The notes under the pieces: generated by a model | Seen by the model: only the letters and a program-made list of their open reading frames with translations | Told to the model about the DNA's origin: nothing | Databases searched by the model: none | Position numbers and translations under genes: made by a program | Assembly (NCBI GenBank): GCA_963746605.1 | Contig: CAVVCH010000016.1 | Location: 62,001-126,000 of the forward strand | Source: CAVQSS01 sp963746605 | GTDB lineage: Bacteria > Desulfobacterota > RBG-13-43-22 | Direction: 5' to 3' | DNA: 64,000 nucleotides | Part shown: in pieces, positions 56,043-64,000 of the stretch | Position numbering within the stretch: position 1 is the stretch's first letter | Layout of the letters: every line of letters begins with the position of its first letter

Positions 56043-56099
56043 TATATTTTTTTCAGGTAAAACCCCGTCCGTAACGGGGTTTTACCTGAAAAAAATATA
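56043..56099. terminator. Perfect 26-bp palindrome, bidirectional terminator-like
   Basis: Arms 56043-56068 and 56074-56099 are exact reverse complements around a 5-base loop. The core AGGTAAAACCCCG is G/C-containing and is flanked by a T-run on one side and an A-run on the other, as for a two-way intrinsic terminator. It sits only 13 bases before the lysC ATG, a strange place for a terminator of tsaE, so leader control of lysC is possible. Confidence 0.7.
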
Positions 56100-56131
56100 G
56101 TTCGACAGGCAAATAGTCCATCAGAAATAGT

Positions 56132-56295
56132 TTGTCATTCTGAGCGAATGCGAAGAATCTCGTTTTTTACAGGTCGCCGGACCCTTCGCTGCGTTTACCC
56201 TGAGCCGAAAAGAGAGATCCTTCACTTCGTTCAGGATGACAGGAAAGCGAAGGGCTCAGGATGACAGATCGACAGGCGAAGGACGCAGAATGACG
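56132..56295. repeat. Dispersed TGTCATTCTGAGC...CAGGATGACAG repeat
   Basis: TGTCATTCTGAGCGAATGCG opens the block, GAGATCCTTCACTTCGTTCA and CAGGATGACAG follow twice, and CGCAGAATGACGG closes it. Parts are shared with 39668-39786. It overlaps the last codons of tsaE. Confidence 0.55.
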
Positions 56296-56768
56296 GACGA
56301 AGGGTTTAGACCCGATGCTTGCAACCGCTCTGCTAATGACCCTCGCGCGCTGATCCGAAAATTTCTCCGCTGCTCATCCACCCAGCGAATCACTATATCG
56401 ATTCGATCTTCCGGGAGGTCCGGAACCTTCTCCGCCCATTCAATGACCAGGATCCCTTCCCCTTCGAAATAATCCGTTAACCCTAATTCCTCAAAGGCTT
56501 CGGCTGAATCGAGCCGGTAGCCGTCCACATGAACCAGCGGAACCCGTCCCGGATATTCATTGATCAAGGTAAAGGACGGGCTGGCCACATTGCTCGCGTC
56601 AATCCCCAGCCCGCGGGCAATTCCCCTGACCAGACAGGTCTTGCCGGCCCCCAGTTCTCCGTACAGGGCCAGGAGATCGCCCGGCGCCAATCCGGAAGCC
56701 AGTCGCTCCCCCAAGGCTTCGGTTTCTTCTTCTCCCGTTGTCTCGACTTCCCAGGAAGAAGGTAGCAT
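56256..56768 (-). CDS. tsaE: t6A synthesis ATPase TsaE
   Basis: A 170-residue P-loop protein: EETEALGERLASGLAPGDLL, Walker A LYGELGAGKTCLVRGIARGL, SPSFTLINEY, VHVDGYRLD and IVIEW-type ILVIEWAEKV. It regulates the TsaB-TsaD complex. The start at 56768 is chosen for homology; an in-frame upstream ATG lies in the A/T-rich repeat. The last 20 or so residues (SGLNPSSVILRPSPVDLSS) come from the dispersed repeat at 56132-56295, so the C-terminus is longer than usual. Confidence 0.93.
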   Translation of the reverse strand: MLPSSWEVETTGEEETEALGERLASGLAPGDLLALYGELGAGKTCLVRGIARGLGIDASNVASPSFTLINEYPGRVPLVHVDGYRLDSAEAFEELGLTDYFEGEGILVIEWAEKVPDLPEDRIDIVIRWVDEQRRNFRISARGSLAERLQASGLNPSSVILRPSPVDLSS

Positions 56769-56780
56769 GATAAGCGGGCT

Positions 56781-56918
56781 AAACTCGAAATCCGAAATCC
56801 GAAATCCGAAACAAACAAAAATATCCAAAATTCAAATGATCAAAACAACAACGTTTCGAATTTTGATATTTGATCATTTGAATTTTTTTCGGATTTCGTG
56901 CTTCGAGTTTCGGATTTA
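56781..56918. repeat. A/T-rich CGAAATCCGAAAC inverted repeat (copy 2)
   Basis: The left arm has CGAAATCCGAAATCCGAAAT and CCGAAACAAAC; the right arm mirrors it, ending CTTCGAGTTTCGGATTT. The centre TTTGATCATTTGAATTT equals that of the copy at 19128-19268. Confidence 0.7.
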
Positions 56919-56930
56919 AAAGCCTTATAT

Positions 56931-57380
56931 CTACCGGGCCAGGGCGCGAACCAGATCTTTTTTGCCGATGATCCCCTTCAGGGTCTTTCCCTCCACAACC
57001 GGTATGGAGTGCACGTGCTGTTCGGCCATCAGGGTGGCGATTTCTTCCATGGGGGTCTCGGGGGTGACCGTCTGCACCGGGGAGGACATGATGTCCCGGC
57101 AGACCAGGCCGGCCATCTTTTTCAATTCTTTTTCCAATTTCCGGCCGCTTTCCAGAAAGACAATATTCCCCATCAGGTTGAGCACGGTCGGCAAATGCAG
57201 TTGTTTGCTCTGATCGATGATATCGCTCTCGCAGACGATCCCCACCAGCTCCTGCCGGGGGTTCAACACCGGAAGCCCGCTGATATGTTTTTCGGTCATC
57301 AACCGGCCCGCCTCGCTTACCGGCGTATCCTCGGTGACGGTAATCACTTCTGGGGTCATGAGTTCTTTGGCTAAAACCAT
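56931..57380 (-). CDS. Tandem CBS-domain protein
   Basis: A 149-residue protein of two CBS domains and little else: KELMTPEVITVTEDTPVSEA with HISGLPVLNPRQELVGIVCE, then DIMSSPVQTVTPETPMEEIA with HVHSIPVVEGKTLKGIIGKK. It should bind adenosine nucleotides in the cytosol. It follows nnrDE by 19 bases on the same strand. Partner unknown. Confidence 0.92.
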   Translation of the reverse strand: MVLAKELMTPEVITVTEDTPVSEAGRLMTEKHISGLPVLNPRQELVGIVCESDIIDQSKQLHLPTVLNLMGNIVFLESGRKLEKELKKMAGLVCRDIMSSPVQTVTPETPMEEIATLMAEQHVHSIPVVEGKTLKGIIGKKDLVRALAR

Positions 57381-57399
57381 CCGGCAATACTCCTCTTAG

Positions 57400-58999
57400 T
57401 TAAAGATAAATTTCTTGAATCAGGGGCAGAAAAGGGGCGACGGCGACAGGCCAGGTTTCGCTGTGAGTGATCAGCTCGGGGAGCATGTCGGCCAGTTCCG
57501 AGGCCAGGATCCCCAGCCCCCCTTTTTGGGCGGCCACCCGGGCCCCGGCCCCGGAGTGAAAATAAACGCCTAAACAGGCGGCCGGGAGCAGGGCAACTCC
57601 CTGGGCCAGCCAACCGGTGATCATCCCGGTCAGTACATCCCCCATGCCCCCGCTGGCCATAACGGACTGGGCCACCGGATTCAAAAAAACAGCCCCGCCG
57701 GGGTCGGCCACCACCGTGCGGGCACCTTTCAGCACCACCACCACACCGTATCGTCCAGCGAATTCCCGGGCTGCACCGATTCGATCGGCCTGAATTTCCT
57801 GGACCGTCTTCCCGGTCAACCGGGCCATCTCCCCGGGGTGCGGGGTCAGAATCGCCCTCCCTGAAAGATGGGCCAAACACTCCGGATGAACGGCCAGGGC
57901 CGTCAACCCGTCGGCATCGATCACCAGGGGAAGGGAAATATCTTCTTTTAACAGGGCCTGGATCAGGGCCTGCGTCCCAGGAGAAGTGGACAAGCCCGGA
58001 CCCAAGGCCCAGGCCCTCTTCCCGGCCCATAAGGCTCGAATCCTTGCCAGGGCAGGTCTTCCCAGACAGCCGGTCTCCCCTTCCGGCAGCGGCTCGGTCA
58101 TGACCTCGGTCAGCTTCATCTCCAGGATCGGGTTCAGGCTGGCCGGAACCCCAAGGGTTACCAGTCCGGCGCCGACCCGTAGGGCACCTGTTCCGGCCAA
58201 AGCGGCGGCGCCGGTTTTGCCCGTCGAACCGGCCAGGATCAGGGCGTGTCCATAGGTTCCTTTATGGCCGTCGGGTCGCCGTTCCGGCAGCCAGGGAAGC
58301 AGCGCCTCTCCGGAAAGCAATTCCACCCGCTCCGCCTCTTTCGGGCGAAGCGCGGGGGGAATCCCGATATCCACCACCAGCAGTCGCCCCACGGTATTGG
58401 GAACCCGGGAACAGCAACTGACCGCGCTTGGGCCACCCGAATGTGACCGTGGCGGAAGCCTGAACGCTCAGGCCGAGGGGTTGGCCGGAATCGGAGGAGA
58501 GCCCGGAAGGGATATCCACCGCCAATTTGGGCCGGGGGGTTCCGTTCATCAGGACAATCAATTCCTTATAAAATCCTTGCACTTCTTTTTCCAGACCGGT
58601 CCCCAGAAGGGCATCCAGGATTAGATCCGCACCCGCCAAGGCGTGTTTAAAATAAACCGGATCAAATCCTTCCGAGATTTCCCGTACTGGAACGCCGCAG
58701 GCTTCCGTCAGACGGGCATTGGTGGCGGCATCCCCCTTCAACGCGCTTTTCAAACCGGCCAGAAAAACCGCGACGTTCACTCCCTGGTGGTGAAGGTACC
58801 GGGCTATAACGAAGCCGTCTCCCCCGTTGTTTCCCTTTCCGGCCAGAACGGCCGCCGATTTTATTTTCGGATAAAGCCGACCAATGACCTGAACCACGCC
58901 GCGCCCGGCGTTCTCCATCAACACCATCCCCGGGACCCCGAGGTCTTCAATGGTCGCTCGGTCCAATTCTTTCATCTGTTGCGCAGTGGTCAGGATCAT
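57400..58999 (-). CDS. nnr: Bifunctional NAD(P)H-hydrate epimerase/dehydratase, one frameshift
   Basis: The N-terminal epimerase (YjeF_N) reads MKELDRATIEDLGVPGMVLM, GKGNNGGDGFVIARYL and DALLGTGL. At a four-base CCCC (58387-58390) one extra base shifts the frame; the C-terminal ADP-dependent dehydratase then runs YGHALILAGSTGKTGAAAL, ILTPHPGEMARLTGK and ASGGMGDVLTGMITG. The repaired chain is about 532 residues, as usual for the fused enzyme that repairs hydrated NAD(P)H. Every motif is intact, so the shift is probably a consensus error. Confidence 0.9.
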
Positions 59000-59023
59000 A
59001 TCAATAAAGGAACACCTTCATAG

Positions 59024-59110
59024 AGCGTCATTCCCGCATCGCTTCTGGGCGGGAATCCAGGCATCTCTTGGAGAACACTGGATCCCCGATAAAAGCATTC
59101 GGGGATGACG
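59024..59110. repeat. Dispersed GCGTCATTCCCGC...GGGGATGACG repeat
   Basis: GCGTCATTCCCGCATCGCTT, GGCGGGAATCCAG, CTGGATCCCCGATAAAAGCA and a closing GGGGATGACG. This is a dispersed repeat type seen in many proteobacterial genomes. It lies between acpS and nnr. Confidence 0.6.
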
Positions 59111-59175
59111 AGAAATTACTTGTAAATACAATTAAGAGACTCTTAATAAATTGAACGGCTTTTGTCATTACCTGT

Positions 59176-59553
59176 TTAACATTCCAACACCACCACCGCC
59201 ACCGCGTAATCGCCTTCATCCGTCAAGGTTAAAAAGCTGGCTTTGATGCCCGCCTGCTCGGCAATCTCCCGAGCTCGGCCGTACAGTCGGATTTCAGGCC
59301 GCCCCAGGGCATTGGCCGTTACTTCGATATCCCGCCACCGCAACCCCTGGCGCATCCCCAGGCCGATAGCCTTGGAAAAGGCCTCTTTGGCGGCAAAGCG
59401 CATGGCCCAATAGCGAGTGGGATTGGCCTTGGTGAGACAAAAATCTCTTTCCAACCCGGTATAAACCCGCTCCTGAAATCGTTCCCCAAAGTTTTCCAGG
59501 GCCTGCCGGATACGGGACATTTTAACCAAATCCACACCAATTCCGTAGATCAT
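59176..59553 (-). CDS. acpS: Holo-ACP synthase
   Basis: A 125-residue phosphopantetheinyl transferase that activates acyl carrier protein. The Mg-binding Asp is in YGIGVDLVKMSRIRQA and the second motif is RFAAKEAFSKAIGLGMRQG. The C-terminal strand FLTLTDEGDYAVAVVVLE is normal. Length is typical for AcpS trimers. Confidence 0.96.
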   Translation of the reverse strand: MIYGIGVDLVKMSRIRQALENFGERFQERVYTGLERDFCLTKANPTRYWAMRFAAKEAFSKAIGLGMRQGLRWRDIEVTANALGRPEIRLYGRAREIAEQAGIKASFLTLTDEGDYAVAVVVLEC

Positions 59554-59673
59554 GAGCCTCGAATAAACCTCATTCCTTAATTTTTATATATATCAAATGA
59601 TTAGACTGGTCAAGGAGAATATGGTCCCGCATTCAATAGGCGATCGACCAAGAGAGTGAAAGTAGAAGGGCGG

Positions 59674-60078
59674 CTAAGGGTTGATGTTAAATTTTCCGTA
59701 CTCTTGGAAATGGGCATCAAAAGTAAAGGCTGTTTTTATTTTCAAACGCTCCATCAGAATGAAGCTGGTACAATCTGTAAAACTAAACTCATGATCTGAA
59801 AAAGTTTTAAAAAGGTCCCAGGCTTTTTCAATTAAATCCGGGGTAATATACTCAATCCGAAGAAATTTACTTCCCCGAACCGCCTCTCCAAACTGAACGG
59901 CGATATGGTGTCCGGCCCGAAAGCGAATGACCGTATAACTTTCATCCAAAATATAATCGGAGGTAACCAGTATTTTCCCGGACTTAAGGAGGGTATCCCT
60001 CAACGTCACCGCTTTCCGATAATAGTTATCACGACGGTTCTCAATAGCCAGGAAGGCGGACGTGTCTACGAAAATCAT
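59674..60078 (-). CDS. PIN-domain toxin (VapC-like)
   Basis: A 134-residue PIN ribonuclease. Acidic active-site residues appear in IFVDTSAFLAIENRRD, YILDESYTVI, SFTDCTSFILMERL and FTFDAHFQEYG. VapC toxins cut specific RNAs when not held by their antitoxin. The antitoxin gene ends nine bases upstream. Together they form a type II toxin-antitoxin pair. Confidence 0.88.
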   Translation of the reverse strand: MIFVDTSAFLAIENRRDNYYRKAVTLRDTLLKSGKILVTSDYILDESYTVIRFRAGHHIAVQFGEAVRGSKFLRIEYITPDLIEKAWDLFKTFSDHEFSFTDCTSFILMERLKIKTAFTFDAHFQEYGKFNINP

Positions 60079-60086
60079 GGGCCGCC

Positions 60087-60330
60087 CTATCGATAAAGAT
60101 AGCGATCGTGACCTTCCGCCAGATCTTCGGGACCATCAAAAGATCCGCGTCTCTTATATAAAGGATCTTCCTGATAATCTTTAAAGGGCTGGCCTTTCGG
60201 CCGGGAGCGAAGTTCCTCGATCAACCTACGTATGACATCCGGAAATCGTTGTCCCAGCGGTCTTGGCTTCTCTTTGAAGAATTTCATATTGTTGCGTGGA
60301 CAACTCGATGGTAAGCCGTTTCGTTCCCAT
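60087..60330 (-). CDS. Ribbon-helix-helix antitoxin, one frameshift
   Basis: From ATG 60330 (AGGGGG upstream): MGTKRLTIELSTQQYEILQR and EAKTAGTTIS, the strand and first helix of a CopG-type ribbon-helix-helix. An extra C at 60239-60240 then shifts the frame; DVIRRLIEELRSRPKG and DPLYKRRGSFDGPEDLAEGH complete about 80 residues to 60087. The tail would wrap the toxin. If the indel were real the toxin would be uncontrolled, which argues for a consensus error. Confidence 0.75.
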
Positions 60331-60467
60331 AAGACCCCCTTAATCTTACGTACGTACATATTTTACAAAAAAACAATTAAATCGTCAACCCTTAACTTGG
60401 CAGAATTCGGGGAATCTTACATAGGCGGAAGGAGAATAGAAGGGAAAGGAGAAAAGTCTTAGGCATT

Positions 60468-63400
60468 TCACTTCTTAAACTCCCGGCCCTTCCAGATAAG
60501 GTAAATGGTGGGATAGATAACCAATTCCATAATCAGGGAGGTGATCACCCCGCCCACCATGGGTGCGGCGATGCGTTTCATGATATCGGCGCCGGTCCCG
60601 TGACTGAACATAATAGGTACCAGACCGGCCAGGATGACGCTGACGGTCATGACCTTGGGACGGATCCGTTTTACGGCTCCGAACATGATGGCCTCTTTAA
60701 GGTCGCCAATTCCCTTCAAATGCCCTTCTTTTTTCCATCGTTCATAGGCCAGGTCAAGATAAAGCAGCATGACCACCCCGGTTTCAGCATCCAAACCGGC
60801 CAGGGCGATAATCCCCACCCAGACGGCGATACTCAGGTTGTAATTAAGAAAATAGAGCAACCAGAATGAACCGACCAACGAGAAAGGCACGGCCAGCAAA
60901 ACAATCAGGGTCTTGGTCACTGATTTGGTGTTAAAAAAAATCAAGACAAAAATAATCAGCAAGGTCAGGGGAATGACCAGTTTCAACCTTTCCTCAGTCT
61001 TGATCAGATACTCATACTCACCGCTCCACTCCAGACGATATCCGGCCGGGATCTTCAGGGAAGCCACTCTTTTTTTGGCCTCCCGCACATACCCCCCCAC
61101 ATCCCGGCCGCTAAAATCCACAAAGACATACAGGCTGAGTAAGCCTTCTTCGCTCTTGATGGCCGTCGGGCCTTTGACGATCTGGAAATCGGCCACTTCG
61201 CCCAGAGGGACCCGCGATGATTGCCCGGCCGCCGCCCCACCGGAACTCATGCCTGAAGCAGCCTGGGTATTTTTAGGATTAGTCATCATGACCGGCACGA
61301 GGATTCTCTTGAGCTGTTCGATGCTCCCCCTCAGCTCCCGGGCATAGCGGATATTCACCGTATACCGTTCCCGGCCCTCTACCGTGGTGGTGATGTTCAT
61401 GCCGCCGATGGCGGTCTCGACGACCTCCTGAATATCTTCCACGGCCAGACCGTACCGGGCCGCTTCCTGACGATTGACCGTCACATCCAGAAAATATCCG
61501 GTGGTCATCCTCTCGGCATAGACGCTGCGGGTCCCGGGAATGTCTTTGATATGATGCTCGAGTTCCAGACCGATCCGTTCCAATTCCTCAATCTTCGGAC
61601 CCAGGACCTTTATCCCCACCGGCGTTCGAATCCCCGTGGCCAGCATATCGATCCGGGCCTTGATGGGCATGGTGAAGGAATTGGCCACTCCGGGAATGGT
61701 CAGGGCGTCATTCATTTCATCTTTGAGCTTATCAACCGTCATCCCCTTTCGCCACTGAGATTCCGGTTTGAGGTTGACCACCGTTTCAAACATCTCCATG
61801 GGCGCCGGATCGGTGGCTGTCTCGGCCCGGCCGGCCTTACCGAAAACCTGGGACACTTCCGGGATTTTCATTAAGATCTTGTCCTGCATTTTTAACAGGT
61901 CCGTGGCCACGGAGACCGAGGCTGCCGGTACGGTCACCGGCATGTAGAACAGGGTCCCTTCATAAAGGGGGGGCATAAATTCCGAGCCGAGTTTCATAAA
62001 GGGATAGATGGTGGCGGCTAAAATAATGATCGTCAGGATGATGACTATTTTTTTAAACCTCAGGGCGAGGTGGGCCACCGGCTCATAGAGTTTATGAAGG
62101 ACGATGCTGACGGGATTTCTTTCTTCCGGTCTTATTTTCCCCCGGATAAATAAGGTCATCAAAACCGGGGTAATGGTAATGGCCAAAAAGGAAGAAAAAA
62201 GCATGGCAAAGGTCTTGGTATAGGCCAGGGGTTTGAAGAGTCTTCCGGCCTGGGCTTCCAAGGTGAATACCGGCAGGAAGCCGACGGTGATGACTAATAG
62301 GGAAAAGAAAAGGGACGGCCCTACTTCCTGTGCCGCATGAATAATGACATCGGTCCTGCTCATATTCGCGAGTGCGGATTGATGCGCATCCAGAACTTCC
62401 CCATCCTCCCCGCTCCCATCTCCCCTCAGTCGTTTCGCTTCCTCCCATTCTTCCAGCTTCTTATGGGCGTTTTCCACCATGATGATCGAGGCATCGACCA
62501 TGGCCCCGATGGCGATGGCGATCCCGCTGAGGCTCATGATATTGGAGGTGACCCCTAAATGGACCATGAGGATAAAAGAGATGATGATGGCCAGGGGCAG
62601 GGTCAGGATGATCACCAGGGCGCTGGGAAGATGGAATAAAAAAATGATGCAGACCGCACTGACGGCGACGGAAAGTTTGATAATCTCTTCTTTCAGGGTA
62701 TCAATGGAACGATAGATCAGATCGGACCGGTCATAGGTGGTGACGATCTTAACCCCTTTGGGCAGGCTGGGTTCAATATCATTTTTTATTTTTTCCTTGA
62801 CCCGCTCGATGACCTTGAGGACATTCTCGCCGAAGCGGACCACCACGATCCCGGCGGCCACTTCCCCTTTTCCGTCCAGTTCGGCGATCCCCCGGCGGAT
62901 TTCCGGTCCGAGCTGGACCCCGGCCACGTCTTTCAGGTAGATAGGGGTTCCGGTGCCTGTGGTCCCCAGGGAAATATTTTTGAGATCATCCAAGCTTTTG
63001 ATATACCCCCGGCCCCGGACCATGTACTCCACCCCGGAGAACTCGATGACCCGGCCTTCCACGTCCAGGTTGCTGCGGCGCACCGCTTCCATCACTTTGG
63101 TTATGGGGATGTCATAGGCCGAAAGGCGATTGGGATCCAAGGTGATCTGATACTGTTTGACGAACCCGCCCACGCTGGCCACTTGGGAAACCCCGGGCAC
63201 GCTTTCGATGGCCAGTTTCAGATTCCAATCCTGGAGGGACCGCAGTTGGGCCAGGTCCAGTTGGCCGGTCTCATCCACAACGGCATAAGAGAACCCCCAG
63301 CCCAGACTGGTGGCGTCCGGGCCCAACACCGGGTTGATATTAGCCGGGAGCTTATTTTTTACGGCTTGGAGGTACTCCAGAATCCGGCTGCGGGCCCAAT

Positions 63401-63710
63401 AGATGTCGGTGCCTTCGTTGAAAATGACGTAGATGAAGGAACTGCCCAGGTAGGAAAACCCGCGGACGGCCTGGACCTTGGGGGCGGCTAATAAGGTGGA
63501 GGTGATGGGATAGGTAATCTGGTCTTCCACCAGGTCCGGGCTACGGCCGGGCCATTCGGTATAAATGATCACCTGGGTATCGCTTAAGTCGGGTATGGCA
63601 TCCAGGGGGGTATTGATGAGGGAATAGTAGCCCCAGATCCCTAAAAATAACATCATTAAAATAATGATGAATTTGTTCCGGGCGCTGTATTCAATAATTT
63701 TAGCGATCAT
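60468..63710 (-). CDS. CusA/CzcA heavy-metal RND efflux pump
   Basis: A 1080-residue inner-membrane RND transporter with 12 helices and two large periplasmic loops. TM1 is IIILMMLFLGIWGYYSL; the proton-relay Asp sits in IAIAIGAMVDASIIMVENAH; SEFMPPLYEGTLFYMP and APMEMFETVV hold the Met residues of copper/silver pumps. An acidic insert (RLRGDGSGEDGEVLDAHQSA) after TM4 is longer than usual. The membrane-fusion and outer-membrane partners are not in the window but could lie just beyond 64000. Confidence 0.93.
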   Translation of the reverse strand: MIAKIIEYSARNKFIIILMMLFLGIWGYYSLINTPLDAIPDLSDTQVIIYTEWPGRSPDLVEDQITYPITSTLLAAPKVQAVRGFSYLGSSFIYVIFNEGTDIYWARSRILEYLQAVKNKLPANINPVLGPDATSLGWGFSYAVVDETGQLDLAQLRSLQDWNLKLAIESVPGVSQVASVGGFVKQYQITLDPNRLSAYDIPITKVMEAVRRSNLDVEGRVIEFSGVEYMVRGRGYIKSLDDLKNISLGTTGTGTPIYLKDVAGVQLGPEIRRGIAELDGKGEVAAGIVVVRFGENVLKVIERVKEKIKNDIEPSLPKGVKIVTTYDRSDLIYRSIDTLKEEIIKLSVAVSAVCIIFLFHLPSALVIILTLPLAIIISFILMVHLGVTSNIMSLSGIAIAIGAMVDASIIMVENAHKKLEEWEEAKRLRGDGSGEDGEVLDAHQSALANMSRTDVIIHAAQEVGPSLFFSLLVITVGFLPVFTLEAQAGRLFKPLAYTKTFAMLFSSFLAITITPVLMTLFIRGKIRPEERNPVSIVLHKLYEPVAHLALRFKKIVIILTIIILAATIYPFMKLGSEFMPPLYEGTLFYMPVTVPAASVSVATDLLKMQDKILMKIPEVSQVFGKAGRAETATDPAPMEMFETVVNLKPESQWRKGMTVDKLKDEMNDALTIPGVANSFTMPIKARIDMLATGIRTPVGIKVLGPKIEELERIGLELEHHIKDIPGTRSVYAERMTTGYFLDVTVNRQEAARYGLAVEDIQEVVETAIGGMNITTTVEGRERYTVNIRYARELRGSIEQLKRILVPVMMTNPKNTQAASGMSSGGAAAGQSSRVPLGEVADFQIVKGPTAIKSEEGLLSLYVFVDFSGRDVGGYVREAKKRVASLKIPAGYRLEWSGEYEYLIKTEERLKLVIPLTLLIIFVLIFFNTKSVTKTLIVLLAVPFSLVGSFWLLYFLNYNLSIAVWVGIIALAGLDAETGVVMLLYLDLAYERWKKEGHLKGIGDLKEAIMFGAVKRIRPKVMTVSVILAGLVPIMFSHGTGADIMKRIAAPMVGGVITSLIMELVIYPTIYLIWKGREFKK

Positions 63711-63780
63711 ACATTAATCCGTCAGGAGTGAGGAGTAAAAGAACCGGCACCCGATTCCAGGGGACGGGTTCTCTCCCGCG

Positions 63781-63802
63781 GCACAGCCGCCCCGGCTGTG
63801 CC
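63781..63802. repeat. Short GGCACAGCCGC palindrome
   Basis: GCACAGCCGCCCCGGCTGTGC is a near-perfect palindrome related to the arms at 11749-11904. Confidence 0.5.
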
Positions 63803-63853
63803 AGATCGTTAGATCCCGTCAAAAAAAAGCTGTACAATACCGTTAATATCTCC

Positions 63854-63920
63854 GTTCATGCTGAGCCTGTCGAAGCATGGCCGTATCGTTCACCCTTCGA
63901 CAAGCTCAGGGCGAACGGTT
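63854..63920. repeat. Dispersed GTTCATGCTGAGC...CTCAGGGCGAACGG repeat
   Basis: GTTCATGCTGAGCCTGTCGA faces CCCTTCGACAAGCTCAGGGC and GAACGG, an inverted repeat of a type that is widespread in bacterial genomes. The end of the window (63711-64000) shows no coding gene. Confidence 0.6.
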
Positions 63921-64000
63921 GTAGGGCCGCTCTGTCAAGGTAATTTGTTTACAGATTCTCAAGGTTTGCTGGGAGCGATCCCCTTCAGTTTCGCTTCGGA

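Noticed and set aside
56031..56100. Lysine riboswitch before lysC
   Set aside because: The space up to the palindrome is only 13 bases and none of the conserved multi-helix core can be placed.

Overview
The window looks like chromosomal DNA of a Gram-negative, probably anaerobic bacterium, most likely a Desulfobacterota (old Deltaproteobacteria) lineage. This is inferred from gene content and order (tig-clpP-clpX-lon, a CimA-type citramalate synthase, a CBS-ACT protein, MltG/RuvX, a CusA-type RND pump, several PAS/NarX-type kinases). No rRNA or species marker fixes the taxon. There is no transposase, integrase, phage gene or CRISPR array.

Layout. 1-12.7 kb holds a broken NUDIX gene, a secreted nuclease, UDP-glucuronate decarboxylase, a cupin, an aminotransferase, mnmA, mtaB, a CBS-ACT protein, a lipoprotein, a methyltransferase, a strictosidine-synthase-like protein, an outer-membrane-like protein and an enoyl-CoA hydratase. 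At 12.8-19.1 kb there is a macro-domain protein, then a sensory module (two NMT1/SsuA-like binding proteins, a NarX-type kinase, a receiver-only regulator), a VapB-like remnant and a probable inactive phosphatase. 19.3-31.3 kb is a dense protein-quality-control block (lon, clpX, clpP, tig, tRNA-Leu, a HAD gene, purA, htpX, clpB), nearly all on the minus strand. 31.4-41.2 kb holds a molybdopterin oxidoreductase, ubiA-like, ruvX, mltG, an acyltransferase, ksgA, a YkgJ-type protein, three small genes, tsaD and a PPi-type phosphofructokinase. 41.4-48 kb holds a secreted protein with a metzincin-like motif, a ComEA-like protein, a ferredoxin, a four-helix-bundle (23S IVP family) gene, a MetE/UroD-like protein and cimA. 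48.1-54.7 kb is a second sensory module (binding protein, two kinases, a REC-PAS-PAS protein) lying between cimA and lysC. 54.8-64 kb holds lysC, tsaE, a CBS protein, nnrDE, acpS, a VapBC-type pair and cusA.

How genes work together. MtaB, TsaD and TsaE belong to the t6A/ms2t6A37 tRNA modification route. Lon, ClpXP, trigger factor, HtpX and ClpB cover folding and proteolysis; clpB has a strong-looking promoter whose whole leader can fold into an AU-rich hairpin abutting the ribosome binding site. Both binding-protein/kinase modules lack ABC permease or ATPase genes, which suggests sensing rather than uptake.

Two general features stand out. First, four arrays of short, sequence-variable palindromes separated by GTCATTG or CAATGAC spacers occur at about 44.4-45.0, 46.1-46.4 and 51.0-51.4 kb. 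Their spacer orientation flips in the middle, and one array encloses the four-helix-bundle gene; this is the best candidate for an undescribed element. Second, many otherwise well-conserved genes carry one-base gains (often in short homopolymers), clustered at 0-19, 41-46 and 57-60 kb while 19-41 kb is clean. I read most of these as consensus errors rather than true pseudogenes, but the sequence alone cannot prove that.
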